34,779 nucleotides of DNA from an uncultured Clostridia bacterium (GTDB lineage Bacteria; Bacillota; Clostridia; Oscillospirales; Acutalibacteraceae). The position numbers were made by a program, and so were the translations under genes. Location: the NCBI GenBank assembly GCA_946182865.1, contig CAMHAV010000012.1, positions 1 through 34,779 of the forward strand. The letters run 5' to 3'. The notes under the pieces are model-generated. The model was given only the letters and a program-made list of their open reading frames with translations, made no database searches and was not told where the DNA came from. How positions within the stretch are numbered: the stretch's first letter is position 1; every line of letters starts with the position of its first letter. Of this stretch, positions 1-8,512 are shown piece by piece.

Positions 1-60
1 GCTCGCATTCGCTCGCTAGTTATGCGCTGCGCTATGCTTTTTTCTTTTTTCTTCCTCTAC
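1..60. repeat. possible dispersed repeat, cut by the window edge
   Basis: This AT/GC-alternating stretch aligns with 13965-14012: both read TCGCATTC, a short variable part, GCTA(G/A)TT, then CGCT(G/T)CGCT followed by a T/C-rich tract. No gene is seen in it. It may be the end of a dispersed intergenic repeat; only two copies are visible here, so this is tentative. Confidence 0.3.
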
Positions 61-105
61 CTTCTCATTTATCGCCATCCTATCAATTGAGAAAGAGGAA
101 TGCAT

Positions 106-459
106 ATGCTGTTGTTTGTACAATATCCGAAATGTACCACTTGCCAAAAGGCTAAGGCGTGGCTGGACGAAAAGGGCGTGGCCTATGACGACCGCCACAT
201 CAAGGAGCAGAACCCGACCTATGAGGAGCTCAGGGAATGGCACAAAAAGAGCGGACTGCCGCTGCGGAAGTTTTTCAACACGAGCGGTCTGCTGTATAAA
301 TCCATGCAGATCAAGGACAAGCTGCCCGATATGAGCGAGGAAGAGCAGCTTCGGCTGCTCGCCACAGACGGCATGCTGGTCAAGCGTCCGATTCTTGTGG
401 GGGAAAACTTCGTGCTGGTAGGTTTTAAATCCGAAACATGGCAGGACGCGCTTCAATAA
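106..459 (+). CDS. ArsC/Spx/YffB-family protein
   Basis: A 117-residue thioredoxin-fold protein of the arsenate reductase/Spx family. The N terminus has the family beta strand followed by C10-T-T-C13, a CxxC pair as in Spx and related redox proteins, and the C-terminal part has the family KRPILV segment. ATG 106 is chosen over ATG 100 because the AAAGAGGA ribosome site at 92-99 abuts 100 but lies 6 bases before 106. It stands alone with no arsenic resistance genes nearby, so a thiol-redox or regulatory role is as likely as arsenate reduction. Family assignment is firm; function is not. Confidence 0.85.
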   Translation: MLLFVQYPKCTTCQKAKAWLDEKGVAYDDRHIKEQNPTYEELREWHKKSGLPLRKFFNTSGLLYKSMQIKDKLPDMSEEEQLRLLATDGMLVKRPILVGENFVLVGFKSETWQDALQ

Positions 460-503
460 ATCAATCGCGTTATACCGTGTTATCACATTAAAGAAGGTTA
501 GCA

Positions 504-1250
504 ATGAATACAAAATCGCAATACACCCATTTTCCCCATTTTCCCTATTTTTCCAAGGGCATGATGGACGGCATCCCCATCGCACTGGGCTATCTCTCGG
601 TGTCGTTCGGCTTCGGCATTACGGCGGTGCGCGCTGATTTGTCGGTGCTGACGGCAACCGTCATTTCGCTCTGCAATCTCACTTCGGCGGGACAGGCGGC
701 AGGTGTGGCGATTATGGCGGCGGGCGGCTCCTTTGTGGAAATGGCGCTGACGCAGTTGGTCATCAATCTGCGCTACGGTCTGATGTCGCTGTCGCTGTCA
801 CAAAAGCTGGATGAATCTTTCAATACCCCGCGCCGTCTGCTGGTTTCCTACGGTATTACCGATGAAATTTTCGCGATGGCTTCCTCCAAGGAGGGAAAGC
901 TTTCTCCCCATTATATGTACGGACTCATTCTCATTGCGGCGCTGTGCTGGACGCTGGGTACCTTTCTCGGCGCGGCGGCGGGACAATTGCTCCCTGCGTC
1001 GCTCACCAGCGCGATGGGGCTGATGCTGTATGCCATGTTTATCGCCATCATCATACCGCCTGCCAAGAAAAGCCGCAGCGTGATGGCGGTTGTCATTACG
1101 GCGGCGCTGTTCGGACTGTTGTTCCGCTATGGGCTGCCGTGGGTGACGAGCGGCTTTGCCATTATCCTCAGCGCGGTGGCGGCGGCGACGGTCGGGGCGC
1201 TGGTGTTTCCTGTGGAGGAAGAAGCACAAACGGAGGGAGATGCGGCATGA
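504..1250 (+). CDS. azlC: AzlC family branched-chain amino acid exporter, large subunit
   Basis: A 248-residue multi-pass inner membrane protein matching AzlC. The N-terminal segment DGIPIALGYLSVSFGFGI is typical of the family, and hydrophobic helices run through most of the chain. AzlC works with AzlD to export branched-chain amino acids and toxic analogues. The stop overlaps the azlD start in an ATGA, which implies translational coupling. The last 15 residues are acidic and probably cytoplasmic. No Lrp/AzlB-type regulator is adjacent. Confidence 0.92.
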   Translation: MNTKSQYTHFPHFPYFSKGMMDGIPIALGYLSVSFGFGITAVRADLSVLTATVISLCNLTSAGQAAGVAIMAAGGSFVEMALTQLVINLRYGLMSLSLSQKLDESFNTPRRLLVSYGITDEIFAMASSKEGKLSPHYMYGLILIAALCWTLGTFLGAAAGQLLPASLTSAMGLMLYAMFIAIIIPPAKKSRSVMAVVITAALFGLLFRYGLPWVTSGFAIILSAVAAATVGALVFPVEEEAQTEGDAA

Positions 1251-1549
1251 GCATTGTTATTTATATCGCGGTGATGGCGGGTGTGACCTACCTGATCCGC
1301 ATGATTCCCCTCACTGTCTTTCGCAGACAGATCAAGTCGCGGTTCTTCCGCAGCTTTCTCTATTATGTCCCCTATGCCGTACTCAGCGCGATGACCGTTC
1401 CGGCGATTTTCTACGCGACGGGAAATATGGCGACCGCGGCGGTGGGGACGGCGGTGGCGGTGCTGCTGGCCTATTTTGATATGCCGCTCATTGTGGTGGC
1501 GCTGGCGGCTTCTGCGGCGGCCTTTCTTTCGGATTTTATTTTATACTAA
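1247..1549 (+). CDS. azlD: AzlD family branched-chain amino acid exporter, small subunit
   Basis: A 100-residue protein with about four membrane helices. The N-terminal TYLIRMIPLTVFRRQI segment is the AzlD family signature. It is the small partner of AzlC. The start lies inside the AzlC stop (ATGA), and GGAGGGAG at 1232-1239 serves as its ribosome site. It is likely co-transcribed only with azlC, since a terminator hairpin follows. Confidence 0.92.
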   Translation: MSIVIYIAVMAGVTYLIRMIPLTVFRRQIKSRFFRSFLYYVPYAVLSAMTVPAIFYATGNMATAAVGTAVAVLLAYFDMPLIVVALAASAAAFLSDFILY

Positions 1550-1576
1550 TTGCCTGCTTTCAATCGACAATTAGTA
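1544..1576 (+). repeat. inverted repeat spanning the azlD stop
   Basis: TACTAATTG (1544-1552) and CAATTAGTA (1568-1576) form a perfect 9-bp inverted repeat with a 15-base loop that includes the azlD stop codon. It has no T-run and lies directly before the terminator hairpin, so it may protect the mRNA 3' end. Confidence 0.45.
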
Positions 1577-1584
1577 TTATAATC

Positions 1585-1634
1585 AAAAACAGGCGGCGAA
1601 CTGTGGGAAGAAAGCAGTGCGCCGCCTGTTTTTG
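1585..1634 (+). terminator. rho-independent terminator after azlCD
   Basis: AAAAACAGGCGGCG (1585-1598) pairs perfectly with CGCCGCCTGTTTTT (1621-1634, plus C1620) around a 21-base loop. The stem ends in T's on the plus strand and A's at its 5' side, so it could work in both directions. Confidence 0.85.
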
Positions 1635-1667
1635 GTTTTCAAAATCAGTATAAAAACGTACAAATGA

Positions 1668-1695
1668 TTGAAAATTTTTGAATATATGGTATAAT
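1668..1695 (+). promoter_or_regulatory. SigA-type promoter of the TIR gene
   Basis: TTGAAA (1668-1673), a 16-base spacer and TATAAT (1690-1695) preceded by TGG (extended -10). Transcription would start near 1702, about 40 bases before the TIR gene. Confidence 0.75.
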
Positions 1696-1743
1696 GAAAA
1701 GCAGCGGAGAACCGATCAATTAAATCTATGAGGATGTGTCGGG

Positions 1744-3444
1744 ATGATGGAAAATAACAAACAGATGCAGGTATTTATCACTTTCAGCAAAACTGACGCG
1801 AGCGGCAAGCGGACACGGGAAAGTGTTTCCGCCAAGCAGCTTGCCCGCCGACTGGAGAGCAGCGGCGTGCGGGTCTTTTTGAAACAGAACTTTGAGGGGC
1901 AGCCCTCGGCGGAAGAAGAACAGGCGATCGAGGACGCGCAGATTCTGGTGTTGGTGGCGGGAAAAACCGACGGACGCATTGCGCCGGAGGTGCGGGCGGA
2001 TTATGACGCCTTTCTCGCGGCAGCCCGTGCGGGGAAAAAGACGACCGGCTGGCGCGTGGTCACTTATCTGCTGGATATCGAGCGGAGCGATCTGCCTGCC
2101 GCATTGAGCGAGCATTATTCCTTCTCACGGTTTGAAACCGACAGACTGGTGGATTGGGTAATCGAAAAAATTAACCAACAGCCCGCCAGAAACTGCGTGT
2201 CGGACGCGGAGGAAGAAGAACCGCAGTTTGCGCCGGAATATTACGAGGAAGATGCACTTTTCGATGAAGATGATTATGACGTTGCCTCTGTATTTGTGAA
2301 CGCAGAACCCAAGCCCGAATCCGCGCCGGATGCAGCGTCGGACGATGACGACTGGGAAGTATTTGTGCGCGAGGCGAAGGAAGGCGCGGCGCGTCAGTCA
2401 CAAAGAATGCGGCGCGCGGCGGATGACGGCAGCATGACCATGCAGGAAGCGTGCGGAGAGGCGGTGGATGTGCCGAATGCCGCACCTGTTATACCGCCGG
2501 TGCCTCCCATGCCGTCTATGCCCTCGGTGGCGAAGAACGCGCCTGTCAAAGTCAGGCCGCAAAAAATCAACAAGGCGGATTTCTCGGTGGTCGCGCCGGA
2601 GAAGGTCAAGCCGGGCAGCAGCGGACTGGTGGATGTGCTGATGTATACCAAAGGCCAACGGGCGATTGTGCAGCGGGTCATCGAGCAGTCCAAGGAAAAG
2701 GCGACCGAAGCGGCCCGCAGCGCGGCGAGCGTATCGGTGCGCCAAGGCAGCGAGGTCACGGTGGTGATTTCGTCGGAGGACGCGGTCATCTCCGAGAACA
2801 GCGAAACGCTGGTCTGGAATGGCGACGCGCTGGACTTCTCTTTCCGTTTCTCGGTGCCGGAGGATTACAAAAAGAAGCAGCTCGATTTCAGCTGCCACAT
2901 TCTCTTTGACGGTATCCATATTTCGCGCCTGTATTTTTCCGTGCCGATCAACGCCGCCAAATCGGTTCCCATCCGTTTTGTGCGCAAGGACAGCAAGCGC
3001 GCGTTTGTCTCGTATTCCCACAAGGACAAGCAGCGTGTGGTCGATCAGCTCACGGCGATTCAGAGCGTCGCGCCGAAGCTGCGTTTCTGGATGGACAGCC
3101 AGAGCATGTCGGCGGGCGATCTGTGGCGGCCCTCCATCAAAGCGGCGATCAAGGCGGCGGATGTGTTTCTGCTGTTCTGGTCACGCAGTTCGAAGGAATC
3201 ATCCGAAGTGCGCCAGGAGTGGGAATATGCGCTCAAACTGGAGCAGGGGAGAAAGCGCGGCAAAAACGGCGCGCGGTTTATCTCACCCGTGCCGCTCGAT
3301 AATCCCCGGGACTGCCCGCCGCCCGAAGAACTGTCCGATCTGCATTTCGGGGACCCCTCCTTTGACGCGGATGTGGAACATATTGAGGAAGTGAACTTCG
3401 TGGTAGGCAAGCGAGGCCGGAGGGGCAATATTCAGTTTATTTAA
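1744..3444 (+). CDS. protein with TIR-like domains at both ends
   Basis: A 566-residue soluble protein. Residues ~8-145 form a TIR-like domain (VFITFSKTD start). Residues ~145-270 are an acidic, proline-rich linker. Residues ~272-405 look like a beta-sandwich (FSVVAPEKVKPGSSGLVDV), a domain I recall from other clostridial TIR proteins. Residues ~418-550 form a second TIR domain (RAFVSYSHKDK). That domain keeps a Glu at 492 in VRQEWEYAL, where TIR NADases have their catalytic Glu. The matching site in the first domain is Asp86 (VRADYDAFL), so the first domain is probably non-catalytic. Bacterial TIR proteins often act in NAD-depleting antiphage defence, but no sensor gene is adjacent, so that role is inference. 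Confidence 0.8.
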   Translation: MMENNKQMQVFITFSKTDASGKRTRESVSAKQLARRLESSGVRVFLKQNFEGQPSAEEEQAIEDAQILVLVAGKTDGRIAPEVRADYDAFLAAARAGKKTTGWRVVTYLLDIERSDLPAALSEHYSFSRFETDRLVDWVIEKINQQPARNCVSDAEEEEPQFAPEYYEEDALFDEDDYDVASVFVNAEPKPESAPDAASDDDDWEVFVREAKEGAARQSQRMRRAADDGSMTMQEACGEAVDVPNAAPVIPPVPPMPSMPSVAKNAPVKVRPQKINKADFSVVAPEKVKPGSSGLVDVLMYTKGQRAIVQRVIEQSKEKATEAARSAASVSVRQGSEVTVVISSEDAVISENSETLVWNGDALDFSFRFSVPEDYKKKQLDFSCHILFDGIHISRLYFSVPINAAKSVPIRFVRKDSKRAFVSYSHKDKQRVVDQLTAIQSVAPKLRFWMDSQSMSAGDLWRPSIKAAIKAADVFLLFWSRSSKESSEVRQEWEYALKLEQGRKRGKNGARFISPVPLDNPRDCPPPEELSDLHFGDPSFDADVEHIEEVNFVVGKRGRRGNIQFI

Positions 3445-3543
3445 AAAATATAGGAGATTGTAAAAGTAGTGAGATAAATTTTATTTGCCATTATCTTTTA
3501 TCTTGTCCTTCCCCCAATTATTACCGTCAAAAGGAGACTCCCC

Positions 3544-3894
3544 ATGAGAGATATCAACCATCTTTATGACAATACTGACCAGAAGGAAATCGACATCTGC
3601 CATTCCGCTATCCTGCCGCTTGCCTCGTATTACGGCGAAACGCTGTCGGCGTATTTTCTGGATATGGAACGCCGCGGCACCGACAGCCGCGTGATCGACG
3701 TACAGGACATATCGCTGGCGGCGGCGGAACTGCTCGTCGCGGCGGGCATCGAGCCGGATGACGCGAACATCAGCTACATCGTGCGAGGCACCGTGCAGAT
3801 GGCCGCCAAAAAGCAGAAGCGCGATTTTGAAACCCAGTCTTTCATCGGCGGCGACGGCAGATACCAGCTCCGCCTGACCAAGCGCAAGGAGTAA
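3544..3894 (+). CDS. small orphan protein downstream of the TIR gene
   Basis: A 116-residue soluble protein that I do not recognise. It is rich in charged residues, with predicted helices (DISLAAAELLVAAGIEPDD) and a basic C terminus ending LTKRKE. It has no signal peptide or membrane segment. AAAAGGAG at 3530-3537 is a good ribosome site 6-7 bases before the ATG. It lies 99 bases after the TIR gene with no clear terminator between them, so co-transcription is possible. A partner role is speculative. Confidence 0.65.
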   Translation: MRDINHLYDNTDQKEIDICHSAILPLASYYGETLSAYFLDMERRGTDSRVIDVQDISLAAAELLVAAGIEPDDANISYIVRGTVQMAAKKQKRDFETQSFIGGDGRYQLRLTKRKE

Positions 3895-3964
3895 AGAAAC
3901 ATTGACTGTCCACACGGCAACCGTATTGCCTTAACCATTCCTTTGTTTCGGGAGCTTAAAATCT

Positions 3965-5803
3965 ATGAAACCAATCATCCGCAGCAACATTCACCGGAAA
4001 ACCGTTTCCACCCGACTGCATCACTTTCTGTTAAGGGAATCTTTCACATCCGCACACCGCGTTATTCAGCCGATCACCATGCTTAGCTGGCTGATCTTTC
4101 TGGCAAAGACAGACGCCTATTATGTGATTTATCTTCTTATCGGCATTGGCGGGCTTTTCTGCCGCCGGGCCGTCAACACCAACCCCAAAACAATTTTCTT
4201 TCGCTCCGAAAGACCCAATGTCCGAATCGCCGCTTTGTTTTCCATCGCCGTCATGTGCGCCAATTATCCGTTATTTGAAAATCATCTGACGATATCTACG
4301 ACCAAATCTCTTTTGACCGGGCTGTTTGGCCATCTGGAATCCACCGTCCGCTTCATTGTGATCTTTCTCGGCGGTCTGTATATTATATATTTTATTTTGA
4401 GGTGGATCGCCCTCAACGCCGTTCCCTTTGTCTGGGCCGCCCGAAATTACGATTCCAAACCCATGACGCTTTTTCTTGTCACCTTTGGGCTTTTCACGGT
4501 GGTTTATTCTTCGATCCTGTTTTTGTGCTTTTATCCGGGCATACTGCCGCCTGACAGCATAGAGCAAGTCGAACAAATCCTGAGCGGCCACTACTCCAAT
4601 CACCATCCGTTCTATCATACCGCGGTGATTGGTTTGTGTATGCAAATCGGAAAGCTGTTTTCTTCCAATATCAACGACCAAGTCGCGGTTTACAGCTTTT
4701 TTTCGGTCCTTTTGATGTCATTCACCTTTGCCTACACCGTCACTACGCTGTACCAGCTAAAAATCAGTATTAAAATTGTCACAGGGGTGATGGCCGCCTA
4801 CCTCCTTCTTCCCTATCATATTTTCTACAGCTTTACCATGTGGAAAGATGTGCCGTTCAGCGCTTTTGTATTAATCTTTATGGTTTCCGTGTTCCGCCTG
4901 CTGCATCATGTAGGAAACAACAAATCTCTTTCAACAGGCCTGATGGTGCTGAGTTCCTTTGGCATATGCCTTTTCAGAAGCAACGGCATGTTTGCTTTTG
5001 TCATTACCCTTCTCGCATTCGCTTTATTGTATGGCAAACGGCATCCCAAAATCTGTCTCATACTGCTGAGCGTCATCGCTTTCTCCTGGGTTCTGAAGCA
5101 TCCCGTCCTGAATGCCCGCCACATCACGCAGCCGGATACCATTGAATCCCTGTCGATTCCCGCACAGCAGATCGCGCGGGTGGTAAAAGAATGCGACGAT
5201 CTCACCGAAAGCCAGAAAGATCTGATTGCCAGGGTGGCCCATATAGAGAAAATCCCCGGCGATTATAAAGAATACCTTTCCGATCCGATCAAAGAAAACG
5301 TGAGGGCAAGAGGAAATCAGGAATACATTACCACACACAAAGCGGAATACCTCCGACTGTATGTGACATTAGGTCTGTCTCATCCCAAGCAATATTTTCA
5401 AGCGTGGGTGGAACAGACAAAGGGCTATTGGAACGCCGGATATGATTTTCGGCAATGGCAGGTCAATAATATGTGGAACGATATAGGTATCACAAGACAA
5501 GTGAACGCGCCTGCATTATACGGCATTTGTTCCACCTATTCTCTGGATTTTCCCAAAATCGAGTGGCTGAAACCGTTTGTCAGCATCGGACTGCACACTT
5601 GGTGCCTGTTGGTGACCACCTATATCGGCTGGCGAAAAAAAGACAGGCTGACCGTCTTTCTGACCGTGCCTGTCATCGCCATTGTTTTTTCTCTGCTCAT
5701 CGCCACGCCGGTATATTCGGAATTCCGATACGCCTATTCCCTCTTCTGCTGTCTGCCGTTTCTGGCAGTGATCGCTTTCCGGCGCAGTGCGGCAGCGGAA
5801 TAG
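3965..5803 (+). CDS. DUF6020 multi-pass membrane protein (GT-C-like)
   Basis: A 612-residue protein with about ten or more membrane helices. It has the DUF6020 hallmarks: PPDSIEQ at 195-201 on the outside of an early helix, HHPFYHT at 213-219, and WKDVPFS at 293-299. The architecture resembles GT-C glycosyltransferases that use polyprenyl-phosphate sugars, and an acidic residue such as D197 would be the catalytic base. This is inference, since I know no biochemical assignment. A large outside loop (~390-480) is hydrophilic. A GT2 gene 53 bases downstream on the same strand fits a cell-surface glycan job. Confidence 0.75.
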   Translation: MKPIIRSNIHRKTVSTRLHHFLLRESFTSAHRVIQPITMLSWLIFLAKTDAYYVIYLLIGIGGLFCRRAVNTNPKTIFFRSERPNVRIAALFSIAVMCANYPLFENHLTISTTKSLLTGLFGHLESTVRFIVIFLGGLYIIYFILRWIALNAVPFVWAARNYDSKPMTLFLVTFGLFTVVYSSILFLCFYPGILPPDSIEQVEQILSGHYSNHHPFYHTAVIGLCMQIGKLFSSNINDQVAVYSFFSVLLMSFTFAYTVTTLYQLKISIKIVTGVMAAYLLLPYHIFYSFTMWKDVPFSAFVLIFMVSVFRLLHHVGNNKSLSTGLMVLSSFGICLFRSNGMFAFVITLLAFALLYGKRHPKICLILLSVIAFSWVLKHPVLNARHITQPDTIESLSIPAQQIARVVKECDDLTESQKDLIARVAHIEKIPGDYKEYLSDPIKENVRARGNQEYITTHKAEYLRLYVTLGLSHPKQYFQAWVEQTKGYWNAGYDFRQWQVNNMWNDIGITRQVNAPALYGICSTYSLDFPKIEWLKPFVSIGLHTWCLLVTTYIGWRKKDRLTVFLTVPVIAIVFSLLIATPVYSEFRYAYSLFCCLPFLAVIAFRRSAAAE

Positions 5804-5856
5804 ATGATTGTAAAAGTATATGAGATTTTTTAGTGGGAAGTGGGGAGTAGCGCAAG

Positions 5857-6783
5857 ATGAATCAACATAAAATTGCGGTCCTGCTGCCGTGCCGGAATGA
5901 AAGCAAAACCATTGAAAAAGTCGTCTCCGACTTTAAACGGGCGCTTCCCGACGCGGCAATTTATGTCTATGACAACCGTTCCACCGACGGCACGGCCGAA
6001 AGAGCCGCCCGGGCCGGCGCAATTGTACGTCATGAATACAGACAGGGCAAGGGCCATGTCATTCGCCGCATGTTCCGGGAGATTGACGCGGACTGCTACA
6101 TCATGGCCGACGGCGACGACACCTATCCCGCCGAAGCCGCCGTGAAAATGGCCGCGCTGGTATTGGAACAAAAGGCGGATATGGTCATCGGCGACCGGCT
6201 TTCTTCTACCTACTTTACGGAAAACAAGCGGCCGTTTCACAATGCCGGCAACAAATTGGTGCGGTTTCTGATCAACCGGCTGTTCCACAGCCATATCCAT
6301 GACATCATGACCGGATACCGCGCTTTCAGTCCCTTGTTTATCAAGTCGTTTCCCGTTTTGTCCAAGGGATTTGAAATCGAAACCGAAATGACCATTCACG
6401 CCCTCGACAAAAATTTTTTGCTGGAGGAGATTCCGGTGGACTACCGCGACCGTCCCGAGGGCAGCGTTTCCAAACTTCACACGATCCCCGACGGTATCAG
6501 GGTTTTAAAGACTATCACCATGCTGTTTCGGGAATACAAACCGTTTGCTTTCTTCACTTTTATCGCCTCCCTTTTGTGGATGGTTTCGCTTGGCTTCTTT
6601 CTTCCGGTTTTCGCGGAATACCTGCAAACCGGATTGGTGCCGCGTTTTCCGACGCTCATCGTCTCCGGCGTGACGGCCACCTTCGGCACGCTGCTCTGGA
6701 TTTGCGGTGTGATACTCGACGTGGTCATCAAAAAACACCGCCAGTTGTTTGAACTCTACCTTCACACCATTCAGAAAAAATAA
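5857..6783 (+). CDS. GT2 family glycosyltransferase, polyprenyl-phosphate sugar synthase type
   Basis: A 308-residue protein. The GT-A domain (1-~215) shows the nucleotide-binding D39 in VYDNRSTDGT and the metal-binding D85-G-D87-D88. Two C-terminal membrane helices (~223-247 and ~265-290) anchor it, as in GtrB and DPMS-like enzymes. It probably moves a sugar from a nucleotide sugar to undecaprenyl phosphate on the inner face. The flipped product could feed a GT-C enzyme such as the neighbouring DUF6020 protein. GGGGAG at about 5841 is the likely ribosome site. The sugar is unknown. Confidence 0.85.
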   Translation: MNQHKIAVLLPCRNESKTIEKVVSDFKRALPDAAIYVYDNRSTDGTAERAARAGAIVRHEYRQGKGHVIRRMFREIDADCYIMADGDDTYPAEAAVKMAALVLEQKADMVIGDRLSSTYFTENKRPFHNAGNKLVRFLINRLFHSHIHDIMTGYRAFSPLFIKSFPVLSKGFEIETEMTIHALDKNFLLEEIPVDYRDRPEGSVSKLHTIPDGIRVLKTITMLFREYKPFAFFTFIASLLWMVSLGFFLPVFAEYLQTGLVPRFPTLIVSGVTATFGTLLWICGVILDVVIKKHRQLFELYLHTIQKK

Positions 6784-6792
6784 ACCAGACAA

Positions 6793-6846
6793 AAGCGCCG
6801 TCATTTCCTTCCTCACGGAAAAGAAATGACGGCGCTTATTTTTTTA
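6793..6846 (+). terminator. rho-independent terminator after the GT2 gene
   Basis: AAGCGCCGTCATTTC (6793-6807) pairs perfectly with GAAATGACGGCGCTT (6823-6837), followed by ATTTTTTTT. It separates the plus-strand glycan genes from the convergent Ro60 gene. Confidence 0.9.
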
Positions 6847-6887
6847 TTATCAGCTACTCTTTCAACCGGAAAACGGAACGAAAAAAA

Positions 6888-8327
6888 TCATTCCCACTCA
6901 TACGCCTCGACGGCAGCTGCCAGCGAGCCTTCGCCCTGCTCCGCAAGCCGGATGAAATCCAGCACTCTCTCGCTCCATCCCGCGATGATGTTGGTCTTGG
7001 AGCCGTGGAACTGCTGGGTGCCGTAGCCTTCCAGATCCACCGCGTGCACCCAGATATCCCTGCCGGATTTCTGACGGTATTCGTCCGCCAACACCTGTAC
7101 GGGCTTGCGGTTGCCCCATGTATTGGTTGCGTTGCACTCGTTGTCCGAAAGAATGATGATGCGGTCGGCTTCCACCTTGTCGGTTATCATCTTTTCAAAC
7201 GGCAGGTACATATTGGTAAATCCGCCGTAATCAAAATGCGTCGCCGCATAGAGAATGCCTGTCTTGCGGGAGACTGCCACCTTGTGAATCTTGTCGTTAA
7301 AAATGTAAAAAATGCTGTTATCACAGATCTGATTGGCCATCAGTCCCAGCATGACAGCGATTTCAAAGCACCGCACCTCGGATTTCGCGCTGATTCTGCT
7401 GCCCATGCTGCCCGAAACATCCACCGCGATGACCGTGGTGCCGTCCCAGCGCGGCATATTGGCAACCGACGCTCTCACCGCGTCTTCAAGCGCTTCCAGC
7501 GCGCGGCTGTCGGCCATCTGGGCGATTTCCTTGTAAGCCGAAAGGAAACGGAAGGGAAGCTGCTGCGAACGTCTCACTGCTTCGGGATCGGCTATGGTGC
7601 GCCATACCCTGTCGATATTCCTGGGTTTTGCCTGTAGAATATTGCGCAGGTTGCGCAGCAGCGCCATATAGCCCACCTTGCCGCTGTCGATGAGTGCCTC
7701 CCATGTGGCGGCCTTGTTGCCCTTGGCGGAAAGCTGCGTTTCCCACGTCACGGGAACGGCGAGCCTGTCTTCCAGACAACGCTTCCACATGGCGGACTGC
7801 GCCTCATCCTTGGGCGAGGGACGGCAGAGACAGAGCAGATCTTTCATTTTGAGCGACTTGCCGCTGCCCTTGTACTTGGCGAGCGTGTACTCGTCAAGCG
7901 TCACCAGCACATCGGCTATCCCCTTTTTGAGAGAATTGGGAATCGGCTTGCCAAAGGTCGCGAGGTAAAACGACATGATCTCGGTGAGATCGTCGCCGCG
8001 CAGCGCCACGCCTTTGACGGTGTGACGGACATAGGGCTTTCCCTCCGGTTCATGCGCCAGATAACCCGTCAGCACATGGGCGACGGAACGCATATGGAAT
8101 TCGCGGCGCGCAACAACCGCCAGCGACGCGACAAAGGCGGGGTCTGTTTTGATCACCGCTTGCAGCGTCCTGACGAGCTCTTCGGAGTTGTCGCCGTAAA
8201 ACTTGGCTTCGTTGAAAAACGAGGTCAGCACCTGCGTGACCAGTTTCGCCTTATCGGTCATGGCATATGCCTGGTTGCCGCTGCGGTTGACGGTTTTGAT
8301 ACTGTTTGTCTGATTGAACTTTGACAT
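6888..8327 (-). CDS. rsr: Ro60/Rsr ortholog: TROVE-vWFA RNA-binding protein
   Basis: A 479-residue protein that fits the bacterial Ro60 (Rsr) length and order. An N-terminal HEAT-like TROVE ring (~1-285) includes ARREFHMRSVAHVLTGYLA. A vWFA domain (~298-479) carries an intact MIDAS: D303-V-S305-G-S307 with T371 in GGFTNM. Ro60 binds Y RNAs on the ring surface and misfolded RNA ends in the cavity, and in some bacteria it steers PNPase or RNA maturation. The start at 8327 follows a GAGGAGGG site; the open frame continues upstream only through RNA-gene sequence. Three Y-like RNAs lie just upstream on the same strand. No rtcB or pnp gene is adjacent. Confidence 0.95.
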   Translation of the reverse strand: MSKFNQTNSIKTVNRSGNQAYAMTDKAKLVTQVLTSFFNEAKFYGDNSEELVRTLQAVIKTDPAFVASLAVVARREFHMRSVAHVLTGYLAHEPEGKPYVRHTVKGVALRGDDLTEIMSFYLATFGKPIPNSLKKGIADVLVTLDEYTLAKYKGSGKSLKMKDLLCLCRPSPKDEAQSAMWKRCLEDRLAVPVTWETQLSAKGNKAATWEALIDSGKVGYMALLRNLRNILQAKPRNIDRVWRTIADPEAVRRSQQLPFRFLSAYKEIAQMADSRALEALEDAVRASVANMPRWDGTTVIAVDVSGSMGSRISAKSEVRCFEIAVMLGLMANQICDNSIFYIFNDKIHKVAVSRKTGILYAATHFDYGGFTNMYLPFEKMITDKVEADRIIILSDNECNATNTWGNRKPVQVLADEYRQKSGRDIWVHAVDLEGYGTQQFHGSKTNIIAGWSERVLDFIRLAEQGEGSLAAAVEAYEWE

Positions 8328-8351
8328 ACTTTCATCCCTCCTCAAAAATAC

Positions 8352-8495
8352 AAAAATAAAAAGCGGAGAAAAACGATGACGGTAAAATACGTGCTCTACC
8401 ACTTGAGCTACCGCCCGAAAAAGCCGGGCGGGCCGGATTCGAACCGACAACCACGCGCTTAAAAGGCGAAGTAACCGACATCTGCACTGCCGCTT
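8352..8495 (-). ncRNA. Y RNA 3 (YrlA-like) with permuted tRNA-like module
   Basis: Read on the minus strand, AAGCGG (8495-8490) pairs with CCGCTT (8366-8361). An internal loop CAGTGCA/GTTTTTCT follows. Then GATGTCGGT pairs with ACCGTCATC, 8 of 9 pairs. Inside is a tRNA in permuted order. A T arm (8448-8432, stem GTCGG/CCGGC, loop TTCGAAT) comes first. An acceptor-like stem CCGCCCG/CGGGCGG (8431-8425 with 8417-8411) is closed by a 7-base loop. After UA comes a D arm GCTC-AAGTGGTA-GAGC with the GG. The anticodon stem merges into the Y stem. CTTTTTATTTTT ends the gene. This is the layout known for YrlA RNAs, and it directly precedes the Ro60 gene. Confidence 0.85.
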
Positions 8496-8512
8496 ATGAT
8501 GGATAAGCAAAT

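Noticed and set aside
106-459. Arsenic resistance function
   Set aside because: The CxxC pair resembles Spx and YffB-type proteins more than classic ArsC, and no arsB, arsR or acr3 is adjacent.
1744-3894. A multi-gene antiphage island around the TIR gene
   Set aside because: No sensor, nuclease, cyclase or other defence gene is adjacent, and both neighbours are housekeeping-type operons; only the TIR gene itself suggests defence.
8391-8460. A normal tRNA gene (Lys-like TTT near CTTTTAAG) on the minus strand
   Set aside because: The T arm lies 5' of the D arm, the acceptor strands are joined by a short loop, and there is no anticodon stem. It is a tRNA mimic inside a Y RNA, not a tRNA.
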